NCBI GenBank assembly: GCA_033765145.1
Contig: JANRIH010000009.1
Coordinates: 186,001 to 250,000, forward strand
DNA: 64,000 bases
From: JAGVSR01 sp033765145
GTDB taxonomy: Bacteria; Pseudomonadota; Alphaproteobacteria; Rhizobiales; Hyphomicrobiaceae
Reading direction: 5' to 3'
The notes beneath the pieces are model-generated. The model was not told where the DNA came from. It searched no databases and was given only the letters and a program-made list of their open reading frames with translations. Position 1 is the stretch's first letter. Each line of letters starts with the position of its first letter. Shown piece by piece: positions 43,000-52,379 of this stretch. Position numbers and translations under genes: made by a program.

Positions 43000-44292
43000 A
43001 TGGGGGCACTCAACGAAATTTTTGCCCATGAGGTTGCGGGGCTCGTCACGGCCGGGGACATCTCGGCCGAAGAGATTGCGCGGTCGGCGATCGAGCGCAT
43101 CTCGGAGCGCGATCCGGTCGTCCGAGCGTGGGTGCATTTCAATGCCGCACTGGCGCTCGAAAAAGCCCGCGCAGTCGACCGGCGCCGGGCGTCCGGAGAG
43201 GCGCTCGGTCCGCTCGCGGGGGTGCCGATCGGCATCAAGGACATCATCGACACGAAGGATTGGCCGACGGAATACGGGTCGGAGATCTTCGCCGGCCGGC
43301 GGTCAGACCGTGATGCCGAGGTTGTCCGGCGGCTCGAAGCGGCCGGCGCCGTCATCCTCGGCAAGACGGTGACGACGGAACTCGCGTTTTATGGTCCAGG
43401 CCCGACGCGCAATCCGCGCGCGCCTGACCGGACGCCCGGAGGGTCGTCATCGGGGTCGGCGGCCGCGGTCGCGGATTGCCACGTGCCTCTGGCGCTCGGA
43501 TCGCAGACGGCCGGGTCGATCATCCGGCCCGCTTCCTATTGCGGTGTCGTTGGGTTGAAGCCCACGTTCGGGCTCGTTCCGCTCGGCGGCGTGATCGAGC
43601 AGTCGCAGCCGCTCGACACGCTCGGCGGGTATGCGCGGTCGGTCGCGGATGTCGCTCTGCTGATCGAGGTTCTCTCCGGCGCGGCGTTGACGCCGCTCAG
43701 GGCACCCGACCGGCCGGTCAGGCTTGCGTTCATTCGCACCGGCGCGTGGCCAGACGGCGATCCGGAGATGCGCCAAGCGATGGAAGCTTTCGCGGTGCTC
43801 GGTTTGCCGGATGTCGCGTGCACGGATGTGGAATTGCCGCCGCCGTTCACAATCGCGGGCGGATTGCAGCGCGCCGTTCAGTTCCATGACATCGCGCGCA
43901 ACTATGGCCCGATCGTTGATGAGAACTCAAATCTCGTGAGTGAAAAACTTGTCGAAGTCGTCGGGATCGGTCGTGGCGTGGGTCAGGATGAATATGCCGC
44001 GGCGCTCGACAGCCGAGATCGGCTCTATGCGGCACTTTTGGAGACGATCGGCGGCTATGACGCGATCGTGACGCCTGCCGCGCAAGGTGTCGCGCCACTA
44101 GGGCTCGGATCGACCGGTTCGCCGATGTTCAACTTCCTGTGGACCTATCTCGGAATGCCGGCAATCAGCCTCCCGCTCCTCGAGATCGCCGGATTGCCGC
44201 TCGGCGTGCAACTCGTCGGCCGGCGCGGCGAGGACGCCGCGCTTCTCGGCCTTGCGCGCCGGATCGAAGACCTCGCGATCCGAGTGACCTGA
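43000..44292 (+). CDS. Amidase signature family enzyme
   Basis: A 430-residue hydrolase with the Ser-cisSer-Lys triad. The Lys is in PIGIKDIIDTKDWPTEYGS, the Ser loop is RTPGGSSSGSAAAVAD, and the nucleophile region is SQTAGSIIRPASYCG. There is no signal peptide, so it acts in the cytoplasm. Family members cleave varied amides (GatA, allophanate hydrolase, aryl amidases). GatA is unlikely, because the protein lacks its C-terminal part and no gatB/gatC is near. The substrate is unknown. The ATG at 43000 has AAGGG nearby. It is divergent from sgaA, with about 290 bases between. Confidence 0.9.
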   Translation: MGALNEIFAHEVAGLVTAGDISAEEIARSAIERISERDPVVRAWVHFNAALALEKARAVDRRRASGEALGPLAGVPIGIKDIIDTKDWPTEYGSEIFAGRRSDRDAEVVRRLEAAGAVILGKTVTTELAFYGPGPTRNPRAPDRTPGGSSSGSAAAVADCHVPLALGSQTAGSIIRPASYCGVVGLKPTFGLVPLGGVIEQSQPLDTLGGYARSVADVALLIEVLSGAALTPLRAPDRPVRLAFIRTGAWPDGDPEMRQAMEAFAVLGLPDVACTDVELPPPFTIAGGLQRAVQFHDIARNYGPIVDENSNLVSEKLVEVVGIGRGVGQDEYAAALDSRDRLYAALLETIGGYDAIVTPAAQGVAPLGLGSTGSPMFNFLWTYLGMPAISLPLLEIAGLPLGVQLVGRRGEDAALLGLARRIEDLAIRVT

Positions 44293-44363
44293 GGCCGCAT
44301 CGTTGGCGGGGCTGTCTGGCCTGTGCTAATCCGATCCAGCGCACCAGAAACGAGACGAGATCC

Positions 44364-44825
44364 ATGGGCGGTTTTCTCAGTCAGGACGACTTCTCGAAAC
44401 TCGTCGAATTGGCGCCCATCGTGACGATCGATCTCATCGTCCGCGATGCGGACGGCCGGGTGCTCCTCGGCCTCCGAACCAACAGGCCGGCGCAGTCGTA
44501 CTGGTTCACGCCCGGCGGTCGCATCCGAAAGTCCGAGACGCTCGATGTCGCATTCCGGCGTATCGCGATGAAGGAGATTGGCCGGGACCTCGACCGCAAG
44601 GGCGCGCGACTGCGCGATGTCTACGACCATTTCTACGACGATAGCGCGATCGACGGCTCCGACTTTGGCAGCCGATATGTCGTGCTCGGGTACGAACTGA
44701 CGATCCCCGCATTGTCCTTGGACGACCTGCCGCCGGACGAGCATGCGAGTTGGCGGTGGTTCGCGCTCGACGAACTCCTGCGGGCGGACGATGTGCATGA
44801 CAATGTGAAGGGGTATTTTCGGTAG
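44364..44825 (+). CDS. GDP-mannose mannosyl hydrolase-type Nudix protein
   Basis: A 153-residue Nudix hydrolase. The Nudix box reads TPGGRIRKSETLDVAFRRIAMKEIG, which departs from the classical GX5E box in the same way as GDP-mannose mannosyl hydrolases (Gmm/WcaH). The sugar-nucleotide contacts typical of Gmm are also present: LLGLRTNRPAQSYWFTPGG and HASWRWFALDELL. It would release mannose or glucose from the GDP-sugar, perhaps tuning GDP-mannose pools. The only mannosyl-type glycosyltransferase seen is at 3.5 kb. It follows the amidase by about 70 bases and precedes acylphosphatase by 47. Confidence 0.87.
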   Translation: MGGFLSQDDFSKLVELAPIVTIDLIVRDADGRVLLGLRTNRPAQSYWFTPGGRIRKSETLDVAFRRIAMKEIGRDLDRKGARLRDVYDHFYDDSAIDGSDFGSRYVVLGYELTIPALSLDDLPPDEHASWRWFALDELLRADDVHDNVKGYFR

Positions 44826-44872
44826 GCGGTCGGCGGTAGAGCTGGCGGGGCACGCGGACGGGACCGGGGTCT

Positions 44873-45157
44873 ATGGCTGAAGTTCGCGGCGTTCGCGTGC
44901 GGGTCGAGGGCGTGGTCCAGGGTGTCGGATATCGCGCCTGGACGGCGAGTACGGCGCGCGAGCTTGGTCTATCGGGATGGGTCCGCAACCGGACCGATGG
45001 AAGTGTCGAGGCCGTTTTCCTCGGGCCGGAAGATGCGGTCGCGGACATGCTGGCGCGATGCCGCACGGGTCCGAATTATGCCGAGGTCACTGCGGTGACG
45101 ACTTTCGATGACGCGGCACGGGATTGCGTGGGCTTTTCTGTGCTGCCGACCGCTTGA
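44873..45157 (+). CDS. acyP: Acylphosphatase
   Basis: A 94-residue alpha/beta sandwich enzyme. It has the catalytic Arg in GVVQGVGYRAWTAST and the catalytic Asn in GWVRNRTDGSVEAVFLG. It hydrolyses carboxyl-phosphate bonds such as acetyl- or carbamoyl-phosphate. It is a full-length single domain, within a same-strand run of small genes (Nudix, acyP, DUF3147). Confidence 0.95.
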   Translation: MAEVRGVRVRVEGVVQGVGYRAWTASTARELGLSGWVRNRTDGSVEAVFLGPEDAVADMLARCRTGPNYAEVTAVTTFDDAARDCVGFSVLPTA

Positions 45158-45192
45158 CGGCGCGATCAGGCTCGAACCGATGCCAGGGACCC

Positions 45193-45543
45193 ATGACCTA
45201 TCTCATCCTCAAGGCTGCGCTCTCCGGCGTGATCATCGCCATCGTGTCGGAAGTCGCCAAGCGCAGTCCGGGTTTCGGTGCGCTCATCGCGTCCCTGCCG
45301 CTCGTTTCGATCCTTGCGATGATCTGGCTCTGGCGTGACACGTCAGATGCGGAGCGGATCGCGGCGCATGCGGAAGCGACGTTCTGGCTCGTCCTCCCGA
45401 CGATGCCGATGTTCCTCGTGATGCCGTGGCTCATGCGAAACGGCTGGAGTTTCTGGACGTCACTTGGGGTCGGGTGCGCTTTGACCGTAGCGCTTTACGT
45501 GATCGTGCTGCTCGTCGGAGCGCGGTTCGGAATCCGGCTCTAG
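45193..45543 (+). CDS. DUF3147 family membrane protein
   Basis: A 116-residue inner-membrane protein with four hydrophobic helices: about 4-22, 32-46 (ALIASLPLVSILAMIWLW), 60-82 and 88-112. The middle EVAKRSPGFGALIASLPL and the block RDTSDAERIAAHAEATFWLVLPTMPMF are characteristic of DUF3147. Function is unknown; some members sit beside cation transporters. The start ATG 45193 lies 35 bases after the acylphosphatase stop. It is convergent with the radical SAM gene (12 bases between stops). Confidence 0.88.
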   Translation: MTYLILKAALSGVIIAIVSEVAKRSPGFGALIASLPLVSILAMIWLWRDTSDAERIAAHAEATFWLVLPTMPMFLVMPWLMRNGWSFWTSLGVGCALTVALYVIVLLVGARFGIRL

Positions 45544-45555
45544 CTTGCTGCCTGG

Positions 45556-47346
45556 TCAGCTACGACCGGCGACGCGACGCTCGCGCGTGACGGCGGCTTC
45601 GGCCGATGCGGTTTGCGTATAGAGCTGGAGGTCTTCTTTGCCGTCTTCGGGCACGGGCGTCAGGGCGCGATCGGTGTAGCTTCGCGTGGCATCGGCGGCG
45701 ATGACGCGGCTCGCCATCGTGCTCAGCATCCGCCAGCGCCGGCCAAGCCGCCACAGTTTGCCGGCACGCTCGGCGAGCCCCTTCACATGAAACGCCACGG
45801 CATTTTCGATCGGCAGGCCGGGCCGGCGGTCGTGACGGTGCTTGCGGCGGATGAGGCCGGCCTGCAAGGGATGCACGTTCTCGATCGGCACGGCGGATGA
45901 AAACCACAACAGAACCGCCATCAGCCGGCGGGCGTCGATGCCGCTCACGTGCGCGCGCTTCAGGATCGTTTCCATGTGCTCAGGCGTATAGAATTGCCGC
46001 CAAGCGTCCCGGTACGCTCCTTGCCATTCGGCGCGCGTCATCTTCGGATGATCGGTGACGACGTGCTCGAGTTCGTAACGGTTCATGTCGGTGTCCATCG
46101 CCACACCCTTGGCGTCGAGAACCTTGTGATCCTCCGAGCCCGGCAGCGGGGTCAGCACGAAGAATTCGAGCGCATCGATCGGCAGTTCGGTCTTGATGAT
46201 TTCGATGTCGCGCGCGATCGACTGCGGCGTGTCGTTCGGAAATCCCAGAATGTATCCGGCAAACGTCATGATGCCGGCGGCCTTCCACGCGAGCAGCATG
46301 CGGCGGTATTCGGTGAGCTTGTTCTGGCGCTTCTTCGCGGCGATGAGATTGTCCGGGTTGACGTTCTCGAGACCGATGAAGACGCGCGTGACACCGGCCC
46401 GGCGTGACTTTTCGATGAAGTTCGGGATCTTGTGGCAGAGCGTGTCGACCTGGATCATGAAGCGGACGTCGAGGCCTTCCTTCTCGCGCAGTTCGATGAT
46501 CCGGTCGTAGATCGCCTCCCATTCGCTGTTGCGGGCGAAATTGTCGTCGGTGATGAAGAAGCGCGTGACGCCCTGCGCGGCATTCATGCGCAGAATAGCC
46601 TCGACGCTGTCGGGTGAGCGATAGCGCGATTTCCGGCCTTGCACATTTATGATGGTGCAGAACGAGCACTGGAACGGGCAGCCGCGTCCGGCATCGAAGC
46701 TCGTGACGTTGCCGACGGTGCGGGCGACGAAATCCCGGGCGAGGAATGGAGGCGCGGGCACGTCGCCGATGCCGGGCAGGGTTTTCATGTAGCTATAGAC
46801 GGGCTTCAGGGCATTCGCTGCGGCGTCTTGAATGACCTCGTCGAGATGGTCCTCGCACTCGCCCGCAAAAATCGCGATGCCGAGGCGCTGGGCCTCCTCA
46901 ATGTCATCGGGAACCTTTGGCAGCATGGCGAGGCAGCCAGAGACGTGAAATCCACCGATAACGACCTGGACGCCGGCAGCGCGCAGCGGGCGGGCGATAT
47001 CCATCGCACGGGGAAATTCGTTCGACTGGACGCCGACGAGGCCTACAAAGCCCGTCACGCCGTCGCGGCGAAACTCCGCGATGAGTTTCGGAATGTCGAC
47101 CCGTGTGTTGGTTTCGTCGACCGCGCGGACCTCGATCGGGATTTCCGGGCCGAGGATTTCACGTCGTGCGGCGCCGTGGGCGAGCGCATTGACGGCCGCG
47201 AGCGAGTTCGACGGCATCGTCGAGCGCAGCCATTGAATGACATATCCATCTTCATCGTAATGGGACGGCTTGATGAGGACGATGAGGCAGCGCCTCCGCG
47301 CGGACTTGGTGGGTCCGGCCGTCGAGACTGCGTGCGCGTCGGCCAA
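45556..47346 (-). CDS. B12-binding-domain radical SAM protein
   Basis: A 596-residue enzyme. The N-terminal 180 residues are a Rossmann-like B12-binding-type domain (CLIVLIKPSHYDEDGYVIQWL, and GVQVVIGGFHVSGCLAML). The radical SAM core has the cluster motif RGCPFQCSFCTIINVQG (CxxxCxxC, around 221-228), SRYRSPDSVEAIL and FFITDDNFARN. The C-terminal 150 residues are basic and helical. Related enzymes methylate or rearrange unreactive carbons, for example in hopanoids or cofactors; no substrate can be named here. The start appears to be TTG at 47346, with GGGAG six bases upstream. No in-frame ATG fits before the conserved region. Confidence 0.87.
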   Translation of the reverse strand: MADAHAVSTAGPTKSARRRCLIVLIKPSHYDEDGYVIQWLRSTMPSNSLAAVNALAHGAARREILGPEIPIEVRAVDETNTRVDIPKLIAEFRRDGVTGFVGLVGVQSNEFPRAMDIARPLRAAGVQVVIGGFHVSGCLAMLPKVPDDIEEAQRLGIAIFAGECEDHLDEVIQDAAANALKPVYSYMKTLPGIGDVPAPPFLARDFVARTVGNVTSFDAGRGCPFQCSFCTIINVQGRKSRYRSPDSVEAILRMNAAQGVTRFFITDDNFARNSEWEAIYDRIIELREKEGLDVRFMIQVDTLCHKIPNFIEKSRRAGVTRVFIGLENVNPDNLIAAKKRQNKLTEYRRMLLAWKAAGIMTFAGYILGFPNDTPQSIARDIEIIKTELPIDALEFFVLTPLPGSEDHKVLDAKGVAMDTDMNRYELEHVVTDHPKMTRAEWQGAYRDAWRQFYTPEHMETILKRAHVSGIDARRLMAVLLWFSSAVPIENVHPLQAGLIRRKHRHDRRPGLPIENAVAFHVKGLAERAGKLWRLGRRWRMLSTMASRVIAADATRSYTDRALTPVPEDGKEDLQLYTQTASAEAAVTRERRVAGRS

Positions 47347-47489
47347 TACAGTCTCCCATCTGGCGGCAAATGATCCAGAATTACTTGGACGCCCCTTCGG
47401 TTAGCACGGCGAGCGCCGTCGTGTCGTCGGAAATCGAACCCCACCCCAGGACATCCCGATCGCCGACCACCAATGATGGACAATATTGG

Positions 47490-48263
47490 CTAGGAATTGG
47501 GCTTTGCGGAGGCGCCGAGATAGTTGACGTCCGTGTCGTTCGAAAGCGTCCAGCGGTCGCGCATGGGATCGTAGACGAGGCCCTTGAATCGGGGCGCCAA
47601 GAGGCCGGCCTTTGCGATCGCGCGGGACAGTTCGTCGGGTGTCACGAAACGGTCCCACTGGTGAGTGCCGCGCGGCAACCATCCGAGCACATATTCCGCG
47701 CCGACGATCGCCAGGGCGAACGACTTCAAGTTTCGATTGATGGTCGAGAGGATGAGGAGGCCGCCGGGTCGCACGAGGCGACCGAGCTCGGCGACGAATG
47801 CATCCACGTCCGGGACGTGTTCCACGACCTCTAGGCAAACGACGGCATCGAATGTCGTGCCGTCTTTGGCCAGTTGCTCGACCGTTGCGACGCGATAGTC
47901 GATTGCAAGGTTCGAGGTCGCCGCGTGCGCACGGGCAATTTCGACGTTCTCGCGACCGGGATCGATGCCGGTCACGGCAGCGCCCATGCGCGTCAAGGGT
48001 TCCGAAACGAGACCGCCGCCGCAACCGACGTCCAGAACGCGCAAGTCGCGGAGCGGACGGAGCTGCATTGCTTCACGGCCGAAATGCGCCGCCAACTCGT
48101 CGCGAACGAACTGGAGCCGGGGTGGCCCAAGCTGGTGCAGGGGGCGGAATTTGCCGTTCGGGTCCCACCATTCGCTGGCCATGCGGCGGAAGCGCTCGAC
48201 CTCGGCCGGATCGAGGTTCTCGGTCGTGCGGGTCGTGTCGGGTTCGGTCAGGTCAGTTGGCAC
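47490..48263 (-). CDS. ubiG: Bifunctional 2-polyprenyl-6-hydroxyphenol methylase / 3-demethylubiquinol 3-O-methyltransferase
   Basis: A 257-residue SAM-dependent methyltransferase for the two O-methylation steps of ubiquinone synthesis. The family N-terminus is ENLDPAEVERFRRMASEWWDPNGKFRPLHQLGPPRL. The SAM loop is LRVLDVGCGGGLVSEPLTRMGA, then GIDPGRENVEIARAHA, LEVVEHVPDV and LVRPGGLLILSTINR. The conserved end GTHQWDRFVTPDEL and DTDVNYLGASAKP is present. A GTG at 48263 is preferred as start. A TTG at 48353 would add 30 residues of low-complexity sequence. It is divergent from lysC. Confidence 0.95.
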   Translation of the reverse strand: MPTDLTEPDTTRTTENLDPAEVERFRRMASEWWDPNGKFRPLHQLGPPRLQFVRDELAAHFGREAMQLRPLRDLRVLDVGCGGGLVSEPLTRMGAAVTGIDPGRENVEIARAHAATSNLAIDYRVATVEQLAKDGTTFDAVVCLEVVEHVPDVDAFVAELGRLVRPGGLLILSTINRNLKSFALAIVGAEYVLGWLPRGTHQWDRFVTPDELSRAIAKAGLLAPRFKGLVYDPMRDRWTLSNDTDVNYLGASAKPNS

Positions 48264-48592
48264 GGATGGGCTCGCTCTGGCTTTTTCAGGTTCGATCCCG
48301 GATTCCGCAGCTGTGTCGTCGGCGGTCTCGGGCCACCATTTGCCGACGGCCAAGCTTTTTCGGGCCGATCATACCGCGGTGTCAATTTGGCCCGTGTCCT
48401 ATGCTTGCCGGTCGGGTTGCGAAGCCTGGTGGGAGACAGTATGAGAACGCGCGAACAGGTCGGAGCGATCAGAGGGCCGCGAGGCTCAGGGACACGCATC
48501 AACGGCCGGTTCCCTTCAGTTCTCGTGCACTTTTTACCGCGATCCCGCGATCGGCCCGGAATTCGACCGGGGCGGGCCGGGTTGGAGACGCC
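48264..48592. other. Divergent spacer between ubiG and lysC
   Basis: About 330 bases with no gene of its own; part may code for an N-terminal extension of UbiG if the TTG start is used. It presumably contains both promoters. No leader-peptide or riboswitch structure for lysine control was recognised. Confidence 0.5.
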
Positions 48593-49855
48593 ATGGCCCT
48601 CGTCGTCATGAAATTCGGCGGCACGTCCGTCGCCAACGTCGAGCGTATCCGCAACGTGGCGCGTCACGTGAAACGCGAAGTCGATGCCGGCAACAAAGTC
48701 GCGGTCGTCGTGTCGGCCATGGCGGGGGCTACGAACCAACTCGTCGCGTGGGTCAACGAGGCGTCGCCGCTGCACGACAAGCGGGAGTACGACGCGATCG
48801 TCGCGTCTGGTGAGCAGGTGACGGCGGGGTTGCTCGCTATCGTGCTGCAGTCGATCGGTCTCAAGGCAAGAAGCTGGTCGGGCTGGCAAATCCCGATCGA
48901 GACCGATGGCCAGCACGGTGCGGCGCGGATCATGAGCATCCCGGCCGGAAAGCTCAGGGCCTCGATCGACGGCGGCGAGGTCGCGGTCATAACGGGTTTT
49001 CAGGGCGTCGAACCGGAGGCGCTGCGTGTTGCGACGCTCGGGCGGGGCGGCTCGGACACGAGTGCGGTCGCGGTCGCCATCGCTCTCGAGGCGGACGTCT
49101 GCGACATCTATACCGACGTGGACGGCGTATATACGACCGACCCCAGGATCGTGTCCAAGGCGCGGCGGTTGCCCAAAGTCTCCTATGAGGAGATGCTCGA
49201 GATGGCGTCGTCGGGCTCCAAGGTGCTGCAGACGCGATCGGTCGAGCTTGCGATGGTCCACGAGATGCGGACGCGCGTGCTATCGAGCTTCGTCGCGCCC
49301 GAGGACATGCCGCCGGTCAGGCTCGACAATCTCGACAGCGTCGGCACGACAGTTTGCAGTGAGGATGAGATCGTGGAACAGCAGGTCGTCAGCGGTATCG
49401 CATATGCGAAAGACGAGGCGAAAATCACGCTGCTCAAGGTGGCCGACAAGCCCGGCGTCGCGGCCCGCATCTTCGGACCGCTGGCGGAAGCCTCGATCAA
49501 CGTCGACATGATCGTTCAGAATGTCGCAGCCGACGGGGCCGCGACCGACATGACTTTCACAGTGCAGGCCGCCGAACTCGCGCGGGCGCTTGCTGTCATC
49601 AAGGCGGCACAATCGGATATCGGCTACTTCGACATCGTCAGTTCGAAGGACGTCGCCAAGATTTCAGTCATCGGCGTCGGCATGCGCAGCCATGCCGGGG
49701 TGGCCGCAAAAATGTTCAAGGCTCTGGCCGACAAGGGCATCAATATCCTTGCCATCTCGACGTCCGAGATCAAAATCAGCGTGCTCATTGACGCGGCCTA
49801 TGCCGAACTCGCCGTCCGCACACTTCACACGCTCTACGATCTCGACGCGGAGTGA
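48593..49855 (+). CDS. lysC: Aspartate kinase
   Basis: A 420-residue enzyme for the first step of lysine, threonine and methionine synthesis. It begins MALVVMKFGGTSVANVERI, with the ATP/aspartate-site KFGGTS. It continues with SAMAGATNQLV, VASGEQVTAGLLA, GRGGSDTSAVAVAIAL and YTDVDGVYTTDPRIV. Two C-terminal ACT domains (about 265-330 and 345-415: ITLLKVADKPGVAARIFGPL, ISVIGVGMRSHAGVAAKMF) bind the feedback amino acids. It is a typical monofunctional, allosteric form. ptsP follows by 88 bases on the same strand, a conserved order in the Hyphomicrobiales. Confidence 0.97.
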   Translation: MALVVMKFGGTSVANVERIRNVARHVKREVDAGNKVAVVVSAMAGATNQLVAWVNEASPLHDKREYDAIVASGEQVTAGLLAIVLQSIGLKARSWSGWQIPIETDGQHGAARIMSIPAGKLRASIDGGEVAVITGFQGVEPEALRVATLGRGGSDTSAVAVAIALEADVCDIYTDVDGVYTTDPRIVSKARRLPKVSYEEMLEMASSGSKVLQTRSVELAMVHEMRTRVLSSFVAPEDMPPVRLDNLDSVGTTVCSEDEIVEQQVVSGIAYAKDEAKITLLKVADKPGVAARIFGPLAEASINVDMIVQNVAADGAATDMTFTVQAAELARALAVIKAAQSDIGYFDIVSSKDVAKISVIGVGMRSHAGVAAKMFKALADKGINILAISTSEIKISVLIDAAYAELAVRTLHTLYDLDAE

Positions 49856-49943
49856 TTTTCCAGTTCCGCCGCGCCGACGCCACAAACGAGCGCCTTAAGG
49901 CGCGCACCCGCTTCGCCGCGGGACGAGGGAATGGCCGGCAGAC

Positions 49944-52235
49944 ATGGTCACCAAGCGAGGAGATGAGCCGAGACTGATGGCGCCGGAACCCGCGCTCCGC
50001 GTCATCATGCGCCGCCTCCGCGAGATCATGGCCGAGCCGACGGACGGCCAGGAAAAACTGGATCGGATCGTCCGCCAGATCGCCGGCGTAATGGTGGCCG
50101 ATGTCTGCTCACTTTACCTCAAGCGGCAGGACGGATCGCTCGAGCTTTTCGCGACCGAGGGCCTCAATCCGACGGCCGTCCATGCAACCCGATTGAAACG
50201 GGGCGAAGGACTTGTCGGCCGTGCGGCGGAATTGAACGTCACGATTAACGAGAGTGACGCGCCGAAGCACCCCTCGTTCTCCTATCGGCCCGAGACGGGC
50301 GAAGAGATCTATCACTCTCTGCTCGCCATCCCGATCCAGCGGAGCGGGCAGGTGCTCGGCGTCATCGTCGTGCAGAACCGGACGGTGAAGGAATACTCCG
50401 ACGAGGACGTCGAGGTGATGGAGGCGACCGCGCTGGTCGTCGCGGAACAGCTCGTGTCCGGCGCCGTGGCAGGAACGGCGGCCTCGATCGAACTGACCAG
50501 CTCTCTCTCTGTCGTCATAAAGGGCGAGGCGATCTCGGAAGGTATCGCGCTCGGTCACGTCGTTCTGCACGAGCCCAGGATCGTGGTGCAGAAGCTCTTG
50601 GCGGACGACAGCGCCCATGAGATCGAGCGGCTCGAGAACGCCCTCATGGATCTTCGCGTCTCGCTCGACGAGATGCTGGCGCACGAGCAGCTTTCCGCGG
50701 CGGGCGAGCACAGGGACGTTCTCGAAGCCTACCGCATGTTCGCGCACGATCGGGGCTGGGAACGGCGCCTCCGCGAAGCAGTTCAGAGCGGGCTCACTGC
50801 TGATGCCGCCGTCGAGCGTGTTCACAACAACACGCGCTCGCGCATGCTGCATCAGCCCGACCCGTTCTGGCGCGAGCGGCAAAGGGATCTCGACGATCTC
50901 TCCGACCGTCTGCTCCGCATTCTCGCGGGCCGGGCGGGCAATCCGGCCGATCGGACCGAAATGCCCGCCGATACGATCCTCGTGGCGCGGACCATGGGGC
51001 CGGCGGAATTGCTCGACTACGACCGGACGCGGCTGCGCGGGCTCGTCATTGAGGACGGCAGCGCGCAGAGCCATGTCGCGATCGTGGCCAAGGCACTTGG
51101 GATCGCGGCCGTCGCGCGGGCCCACGGCATTGTGGAGCGGGCGGCGGCGGGAGATGCAATCATTGTGGATGCCGTTCTCGGCGAGGTGCACTTGCGGCCT
51201 CAGCCGGAGGTCGTGGCGGCCTACTCCGACAAGGTCCGGTTCCGAGCCCGGCGGCAGAAGCAGTACGAAGCGCTCAAGGACGTTCCGGCGGTGACGAAGG
51301 ACGGCGAGCAGATCTCGTTGCAGATCAACGCCGGGCTCATCGTCGACATGCCGCATCTCGAGGAATCCGGCGCGGATGGCATCGGTCTCTTCCGGACCGA
51401 GTTGCAATTCATGCTGTCCCGCACGTTCCCGCGCTATGGCCGGCAGCTCCAAACCTACCGCTCGATCCTGGCGGAGTCCGGCGGCCGGCCGGTCGTGTTC
51501 CGTGCGCTCGACATCGGCGGCGACAAGGTTCTGCCCTACCTGCGCCAGATGAAAGAAGAGAACCCTGCCATCGGCTGGCGCGCCATCCGCATGTCGCTCG
51601 ACCGGCCGGCGCTGTTTCGCTCGCAGGTGCGTGCGTTCCTGCATGCGGGCGAGGATCGCGATCTCCGGATCATGATCCCGATGGTATCGGAGGCGAGGGA
51701 GATCGATCTCGTCAGGGCCGAAATCGAGCGGGAGATCGCGATCCTCGGGCGACGTGGCGTCCGGCCGCCGAAGCTCCTCGAAATCGGCGCGATGATCGAG
51801 GTGCCGAGCCTCTTGTTCGAACTGGATCAACTCTTGCCGAAGGTCGATTTCGTCTCGGTCGGCAGCAACGATCTCATGCAGTTCCTGTTCGCGGCGGACC
51901 GCACGAACGCCCGTGTCGGCAGCCGCTATGACAGTCTGTCGATCGCTCCCGTGCGGGCGTTGTCACAGCTTGTTGACGCCTGTCGTAAGCATCGGACACA
52001 ACTGACACTCTGCGGCGAAATGGCCGGGCGCCCGCTCGAGGCGATGGCGTTGATCGGCCTCGGCTTCAGATCGTTGTCGATGGCGCCAGCGTCCGTCGGT
52101 CCCGTGAAGACGATGATTCTGCAGCTCCACGCGCGTCGCATGCGCGGCCTCGTGACGGATTTTCTCGCCGCAGGAACAGGCAATTTGAGACCAATCCTCA
52201 AGCGTTATGCCGAAGAGCAAGGCATTGAAATCTGA
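49944..52235 (+). CDS. ptsP: Phosphoenolpyruvate-protein phosphotransferase PtsP (nitrogen PTS enzyme I)
   Basis: A 763-residue enzyme. The N-terminal GAF domain (about 20-170) is the glutamine/2-oxoglutarate-sensing part of EI-Ntr. It is followed by the PTS EI domains: the swivel domain with phospho-His377 in DGSAQSHVAIVAKALG, and the PEP-binding TIM barrel with GIGLFRTELQFML, FRALDIGGDKVLPYL, MIEVPSLLFELDQLL and VSVGSNDLMQFLFAADRTN. It starts the nitrogen-related phosphate chain (NPr, EIIA-Ntr), which controls carbon/nitrogen balance and potassium transport. No npr or EIIA gene is in this window. ATG at 49944 is the first start; ATG 49977 is also possible. Confidence 0.96.
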   Translation: MVTKRGDEPRLMAPEPALRVIMRRLREIMAEPTDGQEKLDRIVRQIAGVMVADVCSLYLKRQDGSLELFATEGLNPTAVHATRLKRGEGLVGRAAELNVTINESDAPKHPSFSYRPETGEEIYHSLLAIPIQRSGQVLGVIVVQNRTVKEYSDEDVEVMEATALVVAEQLVSGAVAGTAASIELTSSLSVVIKGEAISEGIALGHVVLHEPRIVVQKLLADDSAHEIERLENALMDLRVSLDEMLAHEQLSAAGEHRDVLEAYRMFAHDRGWERRLREAVQSGLTADAAVERVHNNTRSRMLHQPDPFWRERQRDLDDLSDRLLRILAGRAGNPADRTEMPADTILVARTMGPAELLDYDRTRLRGLVIEDGSAQSHVAIVAKALGIAAVARAHGIVERAAAGDAIIVDAVLGEVHLRPQPEVVAAYSDKVRFRARRQKQYEALKDVPAVTKDGEQISLQINAGLIVDMPHLEESGADGIGLFRTELQFMLSRTFPRYGRQLQTYRSILAESGGRPVVFRALDIGGDKVLPYLRQMKEENPAIGWRAIRMSLDRPALFRSQVRAFLHAGEDRDLRIMIPMVSEAREIDLVRAEIEREIAILGRRGVRPPKLLEIGAMIEVPSLLFELDQLLPKVDFVSVGSNDLMQFLFAADRTNARVGSRYDSLSIAPVRALSQLVDACRKHRTQLTLCGEMAGRPLEAMALIGLGFRSLSMAPASVGPVKTMILQLHARRMRGLVTDFLAAGTGNLRPILKRYAEEQGIEI

Positions 52236-52379
52236 GCCGCGAGCATTTGCTTGCAAGCGGTCGACTTATCTCTCATTAGACCTTTGACAAGCTCGGCTCG
52301 ATGCTCGATCTAGAGAACGGAGCCCGAGTGCTGGGAACGGCTCTTGTCTCAACTGCCGTATCGAGAGTTGAGGGTGTTC

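Noticed and set aside
45556..47346. Radical SAM enzyme considered as a PqqE-type partner for the two pqqA genes
   Set aside because: It has a B12-binding-type N-terminus and lacks the SPASM C-terminal cysteines of PqqE; it is also 39 kb away.
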